Shown: positions 24,949-32,794, counted from the first letter of the stretch. The stretch is DNA of 64,000 nt from Enterovibrio calviensis DSM 14347 (GCF_000621165.1 NZ_JHZA01000001.1:1048606-1112605), one strand, 5' to 3'. Made by a program: numbers and translations. Notes: generated by a model not told the origin, from the sequence alone.

Positions 24949-25605
24949 ATGAGTACTTTTGTTAATGTGAATGGGACTTGGAAGAAAGCAATGACAGTTT
25001 GGGTCAATGTAAGCGGTACTTGGAAAAAACAAAAAGCTGATGTAGTTAAACCAGTTATTACAAGACAACCTGTAAATGATACTGCTGATGCAGGTAAAGC
25101 AAACTCCTTTAGTATTGCAGCTACAGGTACAGGGTTGAAATACCAATGGTATAGAAATGGTTCGGCTATTTCAGGTGCTACGGGTAGCTCATATTCTGTA
25201 ACGTACAGCACAGTAGTGTCTTACCAGTTTAAATGTCGTGTAAGTAACGAGGGAGGTTACGTAGATTCAAGTACTGTAACGGGCAATTGGAAGGCTGCTA
25301 CATTGCATTGCTCTTTATACGTGGGTGAGGATTTTGGTATGTATGGCTACCGTTCAGGGATGTTTGGCTCACTGTCTCCTACTGCCTTTAAGGATTATAC
25401 CGTTACCGATTTATTTGTTGCAGGGGCAACAATTAGGCTCTCCTTGTCAGGAAGTGTTGGGAATACTGTTGTAATGGTGGTTAACGGTAATACGGTCACG
25501 TTAACTAAGGCGAGCGATTCGAACGATTATACAGGTACAAACTCTCCTATCATATCTTACATTTCGGGGAGCGCAGGTAGGACTATCCCAGTTACTCTAA
25601 AATAA
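24949..25605 (+). CDS. Ig-like virion surface protein
   Basis: 218 residues. Two copies of a VN-x-G/S-TWKK element open the protein. An Ig-like domain follows (PVITRQPVNDTADAG, YQWYRNGSAISGA, FKCRVSNEGG), then a beta-rich tail domain. Ig-like domains on phage particles are thought to bind sugars or mucus weakly. It lies between two fibre genes, so a tail decoration role is likely. Confidence 0.75.
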   Translation: MSTFVNVNGTWKKAMTVWVNVSGTWKKQKADVVKPVITRQPVNDTADAGKANSFSIAATGTGLKYQWYRNGSAISGATGSSYSVTYSTVVSYQFKCRVSNEGGYVDSSTVTGNWKAATLHCSLYVGEDFGMYGYRSGMFGSLSPTAFKDYTVTDLFVAGATIRLSLSGSVGNTVVMVVNGNTVTLTKASDSNDYTGTNSPIISYISGSAGRTIPVTLK

Positions 25606-25627
25606 GAATAAGAATAAGAAGGTATAA

Positions 25628-25750
25628 ATGAAAGCGGTAGTATCAATGTTATTGGTTCTCTGTACAGGCTGCACTGTTATTGTTGGTTCAGACCATGTAG
25701 CGGTAGAACGTCAGTCAGAATTGATTGAACCAAGTCTATTTAAGAAGTAA
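25628..25750 (+). CDS. Small lipoprotein (lipobox LCTGC)
   Basis: 40 residues: a short signal with lipobox LCTGC and a 26-residue mature part. AAGG lies before the ATG. Short lipoproteins of this kind in phages act as outer spanins (Rz1) or superinfection exclusion factors. No inner spanin is adjacent, so exclusion or another surface role is as likely. It is followed by a terminator. Confidence 0.7.
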   Translation: MKAVVSMLLVLCTGCTVIVGSDHVAVERQSELIEPSLFKK

Positions 25751-25758
25751 AACAATAT

Positions 25759-25782
25759 AAGGGAGCAAAGACTCCCTTTCTT
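25759..25782 (+). terminator. Terminator after the small lipoprotein
   Basis: AAGGGAG pairs with CTCCCTT over CAAAGA and is followed by TCTTCT. Confidence 0.75.
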
Positions 25783-25809
25783 CTACTCACAATTATAAGA
25801 ATAATAAAG

Positions 25810-28800
25810 ATGAGCGAATTTAAGAATACGTACTTAGATATTACGGCTAAGGACTATCTCATTAAAAATGATGATGGTTCAGTTACTAGTATCAAACATA
25901 ATTTAGGTAGTGGTGGTTCTGCTGCTACTGCATATAACTTTGCTACTGCTAAATCAGACTTTGATGCTATGCGTTTCAAGCGTAAGTCAGATAATGCTGG
26001 TTCTGGTTTTCTTGAGTGGGGTACATCACCTAGTGGTGCTACTGTTAATCGTGTAAACGAAGGTATGTATTCTTTTGTAGGGGATACTTCTCTTGCAAGT
26101 CTTATGTATCTAGGACGTTCAGACACCGATTCTCAAGGCACTTCAAGAACCAAAGAAGCTATTGCAGTAGTTGATGGGGTTTCTCTATTTATTGATGATA
26201 GTTTACCTAAAGCTGCTAAAGCTATTAAGTTCCCTCCTGCACCTAACGGTACTAAGACCTACGATAGTGCTACAGGTACAGTTGTAGATTTCACTAAGGA
26301 TGTAGACCCTAAGTATGGTGATGTAGCTTCCGACACTAATGAAGCAGTTGCTCGTGCTTTTGAGGGTAAGGTTATAAACGGTGATTTCCGACAAGGTACT
26401 GCTTCGTGGGGTTCTACTAATGCGGCAACTGTTGGAATGGTTGCGGGAGTTATGAGGCTCACTCAAGATTCTGAGGGTAATGGACAATTAGGCAGTGTGG
26501 GTACTGGGCTTAAACTTAACACACCATACCGTGCTGAAATTGTAATTAAATCTTCTACAGCACCTCGCATTGATTTCTTGATGGATAGTGAGTTCTACCC
26601 TTTAAAGGTAGGGGTGAACGTTATAGATTTTACACTAGTTACTCATACCTCTACCTCCGCTATTGTAAGACATGCGTATGCTAATGCTGGTGAGTACACG
26701 GAGGTTGTTAGTGTCTCAATCCGTCCGGTATCAGACAAAGTAATCACTACTCGTAAAGACCTAGCATTCCTTGAAGTATGGCATGAGACCGTAGCTGAGA
26801 AAGACGTTATCTATCCTTTTGGTAACGTACAGTATGGTTCTACTTCTTGGGAAGGTCTTGCCCTTGATAATGAATTAGTAGCTCAGGGTTATTCTGCTTT
26901 CGGTGAGTGGGATGAACTAACTACTGGTTACGGTATCAAGGCTTCTACACTGTCTTTCCTAGATATGTGTAAGCTAACGCATGACCCAAGAAACAACCTC
27001 TACTACGATGCTGAGACTAAGCATTTGGTTCAAGTGCGTTACCGTATACGTGTTGTCGAAGGTTTGGGTGATGATTGGTTAAGCATTTACAACTTTAACT
27101 CGGTAAGAGCATTGCGTTACAAAGGAGATGGCAATGACATTGGTGTTAGAGCACAAGGCACGTTAGATGTTAGTACTGATTGGGCAGACTTTGGTAATGC
27201 TTCGGAGGGCTTCTATCAAAGTAGTTACTCAGGGTTTGAAGGTGATTCATCTGATGTTTCAGTATTCCAAGCGCCTAATGCCTCAGATACTAATAACCCA
27301 TTCGCATTGCCTATCGCACTAGTACAACGTCTGAACCAAGGTGCTTACCATCCTGTTCATAACCCTATGGGTTGTCGTGCATTTAATACTGTTGGTGTAT
27401 GGAGTCATGAGGAGTGGTACAGCGATGATATTTATGTGCCAAACACCTTTGTTGATTGTTTTATTGTAACTAGTGGTAATCCAGACAGTGGTAATGACTA
27501 CGGTGCATACAACTCATCAGGTAAGATTGGAACTAACTCAGGTCGTCCAGCCAATGACCCATATCAGTTCTTCGATGCAATCTATGCAGGTCAGGTAGAA
27601 GACTTACGTTTATCTGCTCGTAAGCTAGATGTGAATAAACTACGTGAAGATGCTATCCGTAAATCTGTAGCAGGTACTATGCGTGGTAAGGGTAAAGCTC
27701 CTTTTACAACTTTCACTAATCGCGTGATTGGTTCAGGTTCTCACTCTGCGCGTGCAGAGGGGTATAGAATGGTTAATTCGAACGCCTATATCTATGCTGA
27801 CTGGCAATCTGGTGACTATGCTAACGGTGAGTTGGTTACGGTCTGGGATACTACCAAAGGTGTTAAGTTTACTGGAAAAGTAATCTTAATAGACACTGGT
27901 GCAGAGTTGGTGTTATCTCATGTGTCTACAACTCTCACTAATGGTAATAGTGCAACAACAACATTCGTTGGAACTGAGAAAGAACTAACACCTGAATTCG
28001 ATGATTTACCTTGGGTCGATATTATTGGTAAACCTGAACGTATTGCAGCTACATTCCCTAATGGTGTAGTTGGTCAGTGGATTCCTCAGATTCCTGATGG
28101 TACGTCTAAAGAGTACCTATTCAACCGTAAGGTGAGTGATGCTAGGTTAACCCAAAAGTTATATACAACGGATGATGGTGTTACTTGGCTGGCCTCTTCT
28201 TCTTCTGGATTACCTATAGATAGTGTGCGTAATTCCATTACGGAGATTTGGAGTGGAGATACTGTAGGTTTGGATGTGTATACAACTAAATCAAACTTCA
28301 CCGAAGCTGCAAACTCCTCTAAAGTGGTTGGTGGTGTGGGTGATGTGTTGATGACCCAACGTTACCTGAACACGTATGGTAACCGTGTGTGTGGAAGCTT
28401 GATTGGAAAAGTTGCCACGTCGAATACTGGTCAAGGTTCAATCAACACGTTTGTTGGAACTATGGTTACAGACTTTTTGGAGAATGGTGAACTTTCAAAT
28501 GTGCGCCCAATAAGCCACGCACAACTAGACTTTGCAGCACCCCAAAACAACTCACCAGCAGTGAAAGCACTATCAACTATCACTGAGAAAGATGGTCTAT
28601 TGTACTTGCAGTTACATGGCTCTGAGTTGAAGTATCACTCTAGTGGTGATAATCGATGGGGTGATACAGTTGCAGGTACAATATACACAAGCCCTTATGG
28701 TGTAATCCCTATTGTTGACAAAGAGGCTACTCGCACAGACCTTAACGGTAATGTGGTTAAGACCTTCTGCCATCACACAATGATTCCATTGGGTATTGCA

Positions 28801-28917
28801 GATAACATTGGTGGTAGTTCTGTGGTGACACTAGACGAACCAATCATGACTATCCCTTCGTATTACGAACCAGTCACTAAACCGTCTATTGTGCCTGAAC
28901 TGTTACCGGAGATTTGA
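25810..28917 (+). CDS. Large tail fibre / receptor-binding protein
   Basis: 1035 residues. An N-terminal attachment part is followed near residue 190 by a carbohydrate-binding-like beta-sandwich (NGDFRQGTASWG...). A long conserved middle begins FLEVWHETVAEKDVIYPFGN, and the C-terminus is rich in aromatic and Pro residues. It is the last gene of the late operon and probably decides receptor choice. Confidence 0.75.
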   Translation: MSEFKNTYLDITAKDYLIKNDDGSVTSIKHNLGSGGSAATAYNFATAKSDFDAMRFKRKSDNAGSGFLEWGTSPSGATVNRVNEGMYSFVGDTSLASLMYLGRSDTDSQGTSRTKEAIAVVDGVSLFIDDSLPKAAKAIKFPPAPNGTKTYDSATGTVVDFTKDVDPKYGDVASDTNEAVARAFEGKVINGDFRQGTASWGSTNAATVGMVAGVMRLTQDSEGNGQLGSVGTGLKLNTPYRAEIVIKSSTAPRIDFLMDSEFYPLKVGVNVIDFTLVTHTSTSAIVRHAYANAGEYTEVVSVSIRPVSDKVITTRKDLAFLEVWHETVAEKDVIYPFGNVQYGSTSWEGLALDNELVAQGYSAFGEWDELTTGYGIKASTLSFLDMCKLTHDPRNNLYYDAETKHLVQVRYRIRVVEGLGDDWLSIYNFNSVRALRYKGDGNDIGVRAQGTLDVSTDWADFGNASEGFYQSSYSGFEGDSSDVSVFQAPNASDTNNPFALPIALVQRLNQGAYHPVHNPMGCRAFNTVGVWSHEEWYSDDIYVPNTFVDCFIVTSGNPDSGNDYGAYNSSGKIGTNSGRPANDPYQFFDAIYAGQVEDLRLSARKLDVNKLREDAIRKSVAGTMRGKGKAPFTTFTNRVIGSGSHSARAEGYRMVNSNAYIYADWQSGDYANGELVTVWDTTKGVKFTGKVILIDTGAELVLSHVSTTLTNGNSATTTFVGTEKELTPEFDDLPWVDIIGKPERIAATFPNGVVGQWIPQIPDGTSKEYLFNRKVSDARLTQKLYTTDDGVTWLASSSSGLPIDSVRNSITEIWSGDTVGLDVYTTKSNFTEAANSSKVVGGVGDVLMTQRYLNTYGNRVCGSLIGKVATSNTGQGSINTFVGTMVTDFLENGELSNVRPISHAQLDFAAPQNNSPAVKALSTITEKDGLLYLQLHGSELKYHSSGDNRWGDTVAGTIYTSPYGVIPIVDKEATRTDLNGNVVKTFCHHTMIPLGIADNIGGSSVVTLDEPIMTIPSYYEPVTKPSIVPELLPEI

Positions 28918-28990
28918 TGTGAGCTTTGTGAAAGGTACTTTGATGGGATTGTTCAAAGATAAATAGCCTATCTGATAGGTAGTAAAAAAT

Positions 28991-29016
28991 AAGACCACTC
29001 AATTAAGAGTGGTCTT
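28991..29016. terminator. Bidirectional terminator between late operon and pilin gene
   Basis: AAGACCACTC pairs perfectly with GAGTGGTCTT over AATTAA, with T on the right and A on the left. It ends rightward late transcripts and leftward pilin transcripts. Confidence 0.9.
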
Positions 29017-29023
29017 TTATTAT

Positions 29024-29425
29024 CTAGCCTTGAACCAAGTTACATTGATTCCTTACCTTGAATGGCTCATTACTCTTAGCTTCTCGGTAGACTACCTTAC
29101 AATCTTCATCAGCTTTCAATGTGAATACTGCACGGTTCTTAGTGTAAGTAACATTCCACTCTTCAATGTCCATGAGACTAGCTGTAATGCCTGATGCCAA
29201 TGCAGCAGGGTAATCATGAACCATGACTACATCCATTAGCTCTAGTGACTCTGAGACGTGTGCAATACGTGCAGACTCTTTCAATGTACTTTGTAATTCA
29301 GTAGCAACTGCTTCTTTAGCTGTATCAACTACAGGCAATAACTTAGGAATAGCTACAGCACCTAAGATGCCCATGATTACAATTACAACTACCAATTCCA
29401 AAACACTGAAGCCTTTCTGTTTCAT
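29024..29425 (-). CDS. Phage-encoded type IV pilin (prepilin)
   Basis: 133 residues with a complete prepilin signature. MKQKG is followed by the cleavage point before F6, then the hydrophobic helix FSVLELVVVIVIMGILGAVA with the key Glu at mature position 5, and IPKLL after it. The C-terminal part has two Cys (109 and 128) that would close a D-region loop. The host prepilin peptidase should process it and the host pilus machine could incorporate it. It is leftward, against the late operon, bounded by terminators on both sides, so it probably has its own promoter and may be expressed in the lysogen. The short hydrophilic part resembles MSHA-type pilins of vibrios more than GspG, but assignment is by eye. 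Confidence 0.85.
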   Translation of the reverse strand: MKQKGFSVLELVVVIVIMGILGAVAIPKLLPVVDTAKEAVATELQSTLKESARIAHVSESLELMDVVMVHDYPAALASGITASLMDIEEWNVTYTKNRAVFTLKADEDCKVVYREAKSNEPFKVRNQCNLVQG

Positions 29426-29484
29426 TTCTGTATCTCTATAAGTTATGAGTAAAACACTCGGTAAGGATTCCGAAGGAATCTATC

Positions 29485-29515
29485 TAGGTAAAAATAAAGC
29501 TACCCGAAGGTAGCT
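29485..29515 (-). terminator. Leftward terminator upstream of the pilin gene
   Basis: AGCTACC pairs with GGTAGCT over CGAA and, on the minus strand, is followed by a T-rich tract. It separates the pilin from the small-gene operon to its right. A second small hairpin (GATTCC/GGAATC, 29466-29480) lies between it and the pilin. Confidence 0.8.
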
Positions 29516-29518
29516 AGT

Positions 29519-29716
29519 TCATCTCAATACTTCTCTGTTGTATTTCTCATGGGTCATTAGTTCCCATTTCTTACCTTTATTTAATAGACGGTAACGAAGA
29601 GTGACTTCTAGTATTCGGTATTTATGTTTGTGGGATATGCGTGCATGAATCTCATGGTTCTCATACATACATATAAGTTGGTTAGCTTTGATTTGAATAT
29701 GTGTTGGTATCTTCAT
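29519..29716 (-). CDS. Small basic hypothetical protein
   Basis: 65 residues, His/Lys/Arg-rich (YENHEIHARISHKHKYRILE, RYRLLNKGKKW), with no known family. It ends a leftward cluster of small genes, before a terminator. The ribosome site is weak. Confidence 0.5.
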   Translation of the reverse strand: MKIPTHIQIKANQLICMYENHEIHARISHKHKYRILEVTLRYRLLNKGKKWELMTHEKYNREVLR

Positions 29717-29767
29717 GAAGGGTGCTCAGATATACAGAGAGAGGATTACTCCTCTCACTGAATCAAG

Positions 29768-29893
29768 TTATAAGGTGATAGCTTCTAAGGCTGTGAGACG
29801 TTGTTTAAGTCGCTTCTCTCGTTGCTTTGAATCCTTCAATAATAAGGACAATGTTAAGAAGGCTACGAATGCAAAGAACATAATGAATTCCAC
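29768..29893 (-). CDS. Miniature membrane protein with coiled tail
   Basis: 41 residues from a GTG with AGGAGT six bases upstream. Residues 2-19 are hydrophobic (EFIMFFAFVAFLTLSLLL), followed by a charged helix (KDSKQREKRLKQRLTALEA). The strong ribosome site and single-pass layout make it a credible gene; the shape is like a very short inner spanin, but it is too short to span the periplasm. Confidence 0.6.
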   Translation of the reverse strand: MEFIMFFAFVAFLTLSLLLKDSKQREKRLKQRLTALEAITL

Positions 29894-29926
29894 GGTGATA
29901 CTCCTGATAATTAAATGATGGTTCGA

Positions 29927-30316
29927 TTAACCAATGATGATGATTTTGTATTTAGCTGAACCATCAAATCCAAAGTCTTGAGGTGTAACACCATCAGCTT
30001 TAAGCATTTCAATATATGACTTCAGCTTACGGTTATGTTCTTGGTGAGCAGTAACTCTATCTCTATTAACTTCCCACATAGCATCAATTACATCTTTGAG
30101 CATATAAATAGAATCACAATCCATACGTTTACTAGCAGCTATGATTCTACGTGTCTGTACCTTGCTCAGTTGGGTCATTACTTCAGACCATTGAACTGTA
30201 TCAGGATTATGTTGCATCCTATCTAGGTTCTTCTGAAGGGTTAATACGAAGCTCTCTACATCAATATCTGCATCAGCACGTAATGTTGTTTTGGCAAAGT
30301 TTAAGCATGAAGACAT
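29927..30316 (-). CDS. Hypothetical phage protein
   Basis: 129 residues, mostly helical (LTLQKNLDRMQHNPDTVQW, MWEVNRDRVTAHQEHNRKL). Not recognised. ATG 30316 has GGAGT at a good distance; the frame can be extended to a TTG at 30331. Its start overlaps the end of the 41-residue gene to its right, indicating coupling. Confidence 0.6.
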   Translation of the reverse strand: MSSCLNFAKTTLRADADIDVESFVLTLQKNLDRMQHNPDTVQWSEVMTQLSKVQTRRIIAASKRMDCDSIYMLKDVIDAMWEVNRDRVTAHQEHNRKLKSYIEMLKADGVTPQDFGFDGSAKYKIIIIG

Positions 30317-30426
30317 TTTTTGATACTCCAAATAATAATAGTCTTGTGGTCGCCATCAATAATTAGAGGGCAATGAGTTTGGTCATAGATACGAACCAAT
30401 AAATCAAGAGGGATATTCCAGTTCAC
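30301..30426 (-). CDS. Miniature hypothetical protein
   Basis: 41 residues (starting MNWNIPLDLLVRIYDQTHCP). The GTG start overlaps the stop of the 29-residue gene upstream, and the stop overlaps the next gene, so it sits in a chain of coupled small genes. Not recognised. Confidence 0.45.
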   Translation of the reverse strand: MNWNIPLDLLVRIYDQTHCPLIIDGDHKTIIIWSIKKCLHA

Positions 30427-30512
30427 AATAAGTGTTTCACATACATATAAGCTAAGAAGTAAGCCCATGAGGTAATTGAGATGAATGCAAATAGCATGGC
30501 TTTGAATAGCAT
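30423..30512 (-). CDS. Miniature membrane protein
   Basis: 29 residues, almost all one hydrophobic segment (AMLFAFISITSWAYFLAYMY). Its stop overlaps the next start. It could be a tiny membrane-acting or coupling peptide. Confidence 0.4.
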   Translation of the reverse strand: MLFKAMLFAFISITSWAYFLAYMYVKHLL

Positions 30513-30563
30513 TGGGGTTTGCCTATCTTGGGTAATTAATTAACTCATCCGTGAGTACATCAA

Positions 30564-31007
30564 TTAAGCTAGGGTGATTTTATTCTTACTTCTCAATGCA
30601 AGTAGACGTGCTTCCAGTAGACGTACCTCTACCTCAAGTTCCTCTTGAGATGGTTCATCAGAGTAGTCAGGAGTAATATGTTCATAGGTAGTAGCTACCT
30701 CTTTATGAGTAGGTACTGTTGGTGTGCCTAATACTACTTCTGCTGTAGGTGATACTAGGTTTACGCTACCTTCAATAATTACAGGGTTAGCTTTTACACC
30801 AGTAGTTACTTCGAATTCCTTAATAGCTTTAGCCTGAGTAATTAAGGCTGCATGAATGTTGTTGTCGCTATGTAATGGAATATATGCACGGATATTGTGA
30901 GCATTACCTTCTACGTCTCTGATACGAATGTTTAACCATGCTTCAGCATCTTTCTGTTGATTGGCTTTATGGTTCGTTTGTGGGTTGTTACCAAGTTGAA
31001 TAGACAT
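30564..31007 (-). CDS. Hypothetical phage protein
   Basis: 147 residues. A mixed beta/helix N-terminal half (WLNIRIRDVEGNAHNIRAYIPL) is followed by a linker and a C-terminal coiled coil (SQEELEVEVRLLEARLLALRS). GGAGT precedes the ATG, and a hairpin element at 31056 lies in its leader. Function unknown. Confidence 0.65.
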   Translation of the reverse strand: MSIQLGNNPQTNHKANQQKDAEAWLNIRIRDVEGNAHNIRAYIPLHSDNNIHAALITQAKAIKEFEVTTGVKANPVIIEGSVNLVSPTAEVVLGTPTVPTHKEVATTYEHITPDYSDEPSQEELEVEVRLLEARLLALRSKNKITLA

Positions 31008-31055
31008 GTTGTTACTCCAATTAATAGTTAATGAGGTAATTGCTTTATTACCTTT

Positions 31056-31071
31056 AACGTCGGTAGACGTT
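31056..31071 (-). ncRNA. Leader hairpin, copy 1 (AACGTC/GACGTT)
   Basis: This is a perfect six-pair hairpin with loop TACC on the minus strand, in the leader of gene 30564-31007. The sequence around it matches copy 2 at 31485-31500 with two compensatory pair changes. Confidence 0.5.
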
Positions 31072-31124
31072 TATTAATATGAGAACCATGACTATCTATT
31101 ACAGTCTTTTAGATACTATCTAAT

Positions 31125-31148
31125 ATGTGTTTGTGTATGTGTTTGTGT
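31125..31148. repeat. Tandem 12-base repeat ATGTGTTTGTGT x2
   Basis: Two exact copies lie side by side at 31125-31136 and 31137-31148, just right of the leader hairpin. They could be a protein-binding array or slippage product. Confidence 0.7.
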
Positions 31149-31151
31149 AAA

Positions 31152-31179
31152 AAACAAAGGACTACACAATGGTAGTCCT
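31152..31179 (-). terminator. Leftward terminator after gene 31187-31447
   Basis: AGGACTAC pairs with GTAGTCCT over a short loop. On the minus strand it is followed by TTGTTTTTT. Confidence 0.85.
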
Positions 31180-31186
31180 AGTTTAT

Positions 31187-31447
31187 TTACTCTGAGTCAG
31201 GTACAGGTATTCCGACTGATTTCCAGTATTCTTCTGTATTGAAGTTTTCTGATTTGCCTTGTCCCTTAGCTGCTACTTTAGCTAATTCAATAGTACGCTC
31301 TGTTTTAGCGATTTGGGATTCAATCTCTACGATGTCAGACATGTTAGCTGATGCACGTAGTAGTGGATTGATGATAGGCATGATTAAGCCTAGTGCTTCG
31401 AATAGTGAAGTGATGAATGACCAGATAGATGACCAAGCGTTGCGCAT
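31187..31447 (-). CDS. Small hypothetical protein with amphipathic N-terminus
   Basis: 86 residues. The first 32 are hydrophobic/aromatic (WSSIWSFITSLFEALGLIMP) and may associate with membrane; a charged helix follows. Not recognised. It is a single-gene unit with its own terminator and a leader hairpin at 31485. Confidence 0.55.
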   Translation of the reverse strand: MRNAWSSIWSFITSLFEALGLIMPIINPLLRASANMSDIVEIESQIAKTERTIELAKVAAKGQGKSENFNTEEYWKSVGIPVPDSE

Positions 31448-31484
31448 GTTGTTTCCTTTAATAAGTTAATGGTTTAGTTCCTTT

Positions 31485-31500
31485 AGCATCGGTAGATGCT
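31485..31500 (-). ncRNA. Leader hairpin, copy 2 (AGCATC/GATGCT)
   Basis: It is a second copy of the leader element, 38 bases before the start of gene 31187-31447. Both copies share CCTTTARC-RTCGGTAGAY and the same stem length and loop. Confidence 0.5.
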
Positions 31501-31737
31501 GTTGTAGGGGTATAGGTGAAGTATGGGGGGGCGGGTATTCCTTTATTGATAGCCTCACCTAATAAGTACTACACCCTTACTTCATGAGGTGATTTTCCTA
31601 AAGGATTTTAACTAAACTTAATAGAGGGTAGGGGGGTGGTTTGTATATGAGGTTATTGGTTCAATGCATGGTTCAAAATATATAGCAGAGAATTTCCTAT
31701 AAGGGCTGAACCATAAAAGAAAAGAGACCGTAGCCTC
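31501..31737. other. Gene-free stretch with G-runs
   Basis: No gene is seen. G-rich tracts occur at 31531-31543 (seven G, then CGGG) and 31629-31640 (GGGTAGGGGGGTGG), unusual in such AT-rich DNA. Two TGGTTC motifs lie at 31653 and 31667. Confidence 0.5.
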
Positions 31738-32367
31738 TTAATTAAGTTCCTTCATAATCATTGGTGCAATTAGACGTGCATCAGGAAACTTCCATCCTAA
31801 ATCAGTCTCAACATACTTAGTACCATACGTTCTAGTAATCTGAGGTAAACATGCTTTATGAAATGAATGAATGTCTTGGAAGTATTCTAAGGTGTAACCT
31901 TCTTCACCTTCTCTATTACGTCCTACCATTGCATTGTAGCAAGCCTCTGGAGACCTATTCAGGTACACAACTAAATCAATCTTAGGGTATGCCTTCAGAT
32001 GTTCTTTAATGTCGTAGTAAGCAGCCTGATAAGCTCCTGTAGCACCTTCAGTAGATAGCATGTTGCACTGAGTAAATACCAAGTCACTGAACAGTGAGCG
32101 TTCAATAATATAGTTACCATCTGGTAGACTAGCTAATAGCTTCTGTCTGGTTCGGGTAATGTACATTTGGAATTCAGCACGTTTATCAGCATCGTTAGGA
32201 TTATCAATGAACTGTTTAAGTAGCCTATGGAACTCTGGGTCTTCGTCTACTGGTTCTTTTACTGTTTCCCAAGTATCACCTGTTAACGTTGTTAGGTGAT
32301 TGGCTAGGGATGCAATAAGGGTAGACTTACCTGCTGCAATTCCACCTTCAATAGCTACTATTTGCAT
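31738..32367 (-). CDS. Deoxynucleoside kinase
   Basis: 209 residues, a normal length. P-loop GGIAAGKST (8-16), EPVDED substrate strand, the family's ERS motif at 89-91 and a basic lid with RNREGEEGY define the dNK family. It phosphorylates deoxynucleosides to raise dNTP supply during phage replication. It is divergent from the DUF3310 gene, another nucleotide-related phage gene. Confidence 0.85.
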   Translation of the reverse strand: MQIVAIEGGIAAGKSTLIASLANHLTTLTGDTWETVKEPVDEDPEFHRLLKQFIDNPNDADKRAEFQMYITRTRQKLLASLPDGNYIIERSLFSDLVFTQCNMLSTEGATGAYQAAYYDIKEHLKAYPKIDLVVYLNRSPEACYNAMVGRNREGEEGYTLEYFQDIHSFHKACLPQITRTYGTKYVETDLGWKFPDARLIAPMIMKELN

Positions 32368-32461
32368 CTGTTGTTCTCATGTGTATTTAATTGACTGTCA
32401 TTAATAACAGGTACAGTGAATCTGTAAATAGATAATCCCATGAATAATCCTATGAACGATA

Positions 32462-32489
32462 TTGTGGTTAGTATGACTTTGTTTATACT
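32462..32489 (+). promoter_or_regulatory. Sigma70-like promoter for the DUF3310 gene
   Basis: TTGTGG (32462-32467) and TATACT (32484-32489) are 16 bases apart, 35 bases before the ATG. Confidence 0.5.
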
Positions 32490-32523
32490 GCTCTCGTTTA
32501 TTTCCTACCTTCAAGGTTAACCA

Positions 32524-32745
32524 ATGTCAGCATTACAAAAGCAAGAGTCAGGTAGTCACTACAAGAACCAAGGCATTCAGCCTATTGAGTACATTCATGC
32601 TAATAACATGAGCTTCATGGCTGGTAATATAGTGAAGTATGTTTCTCGGTATAAAGAGAAAAACGGTGCTCAAGACTTATTGAAGGCTAAACACTACATC
32701 GAGTTGATGTTAGAACTTGAGTTTGGGGAAGTGACTATTCAGTAA
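32524..32745 (+). CDS. DUF3310 protein
   Basis: 73 residues, basically one DUF3310 domain: SHYKNQGIQPIEYIHANN, then NIVKYVSRYKEKNGAQDLLK and KAKHYIELMLE. The family is common in phages next to nucleotide enzymes and is sometimes labelled nucleotide kinase-like, though the activity is not settled. A terminator follows the stop. Confidence 0.85.
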   Translation: MSALQKQESGSHYKNQGIQPIEYIHANNMSFMAGNIVKYVSRYKEKNGAQDLLKAKHYIELMLELEFGEVTIQ

Positions 32746-32767
32746 GAATAGTGATTGATTTGAAGAA

Positions 32768-32794
32768 GGGTGGCTTATGCTGCCCTTTTCTTTT
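32768..32794 (+). terminator. Terminator after DUF3310
   Basis: GGGTGGC pairs with GCTGCCC (two G-U pairs) over TTAT and is followed by TTTTCTTTT. Confidence 0.75.

Noticed and set aside
28919..28966. 15-codon frame MSFVKGTLMGLFKDK directly after the large fibre gene
   Set aside because: Too short, with only a GTG start near the previous stop; no support beyond position.
29715..29918. Rightward 67-codon frame
   Set aside because: It lies antisense to the 41-residue gene with an excellent ribosome site and has none itself.
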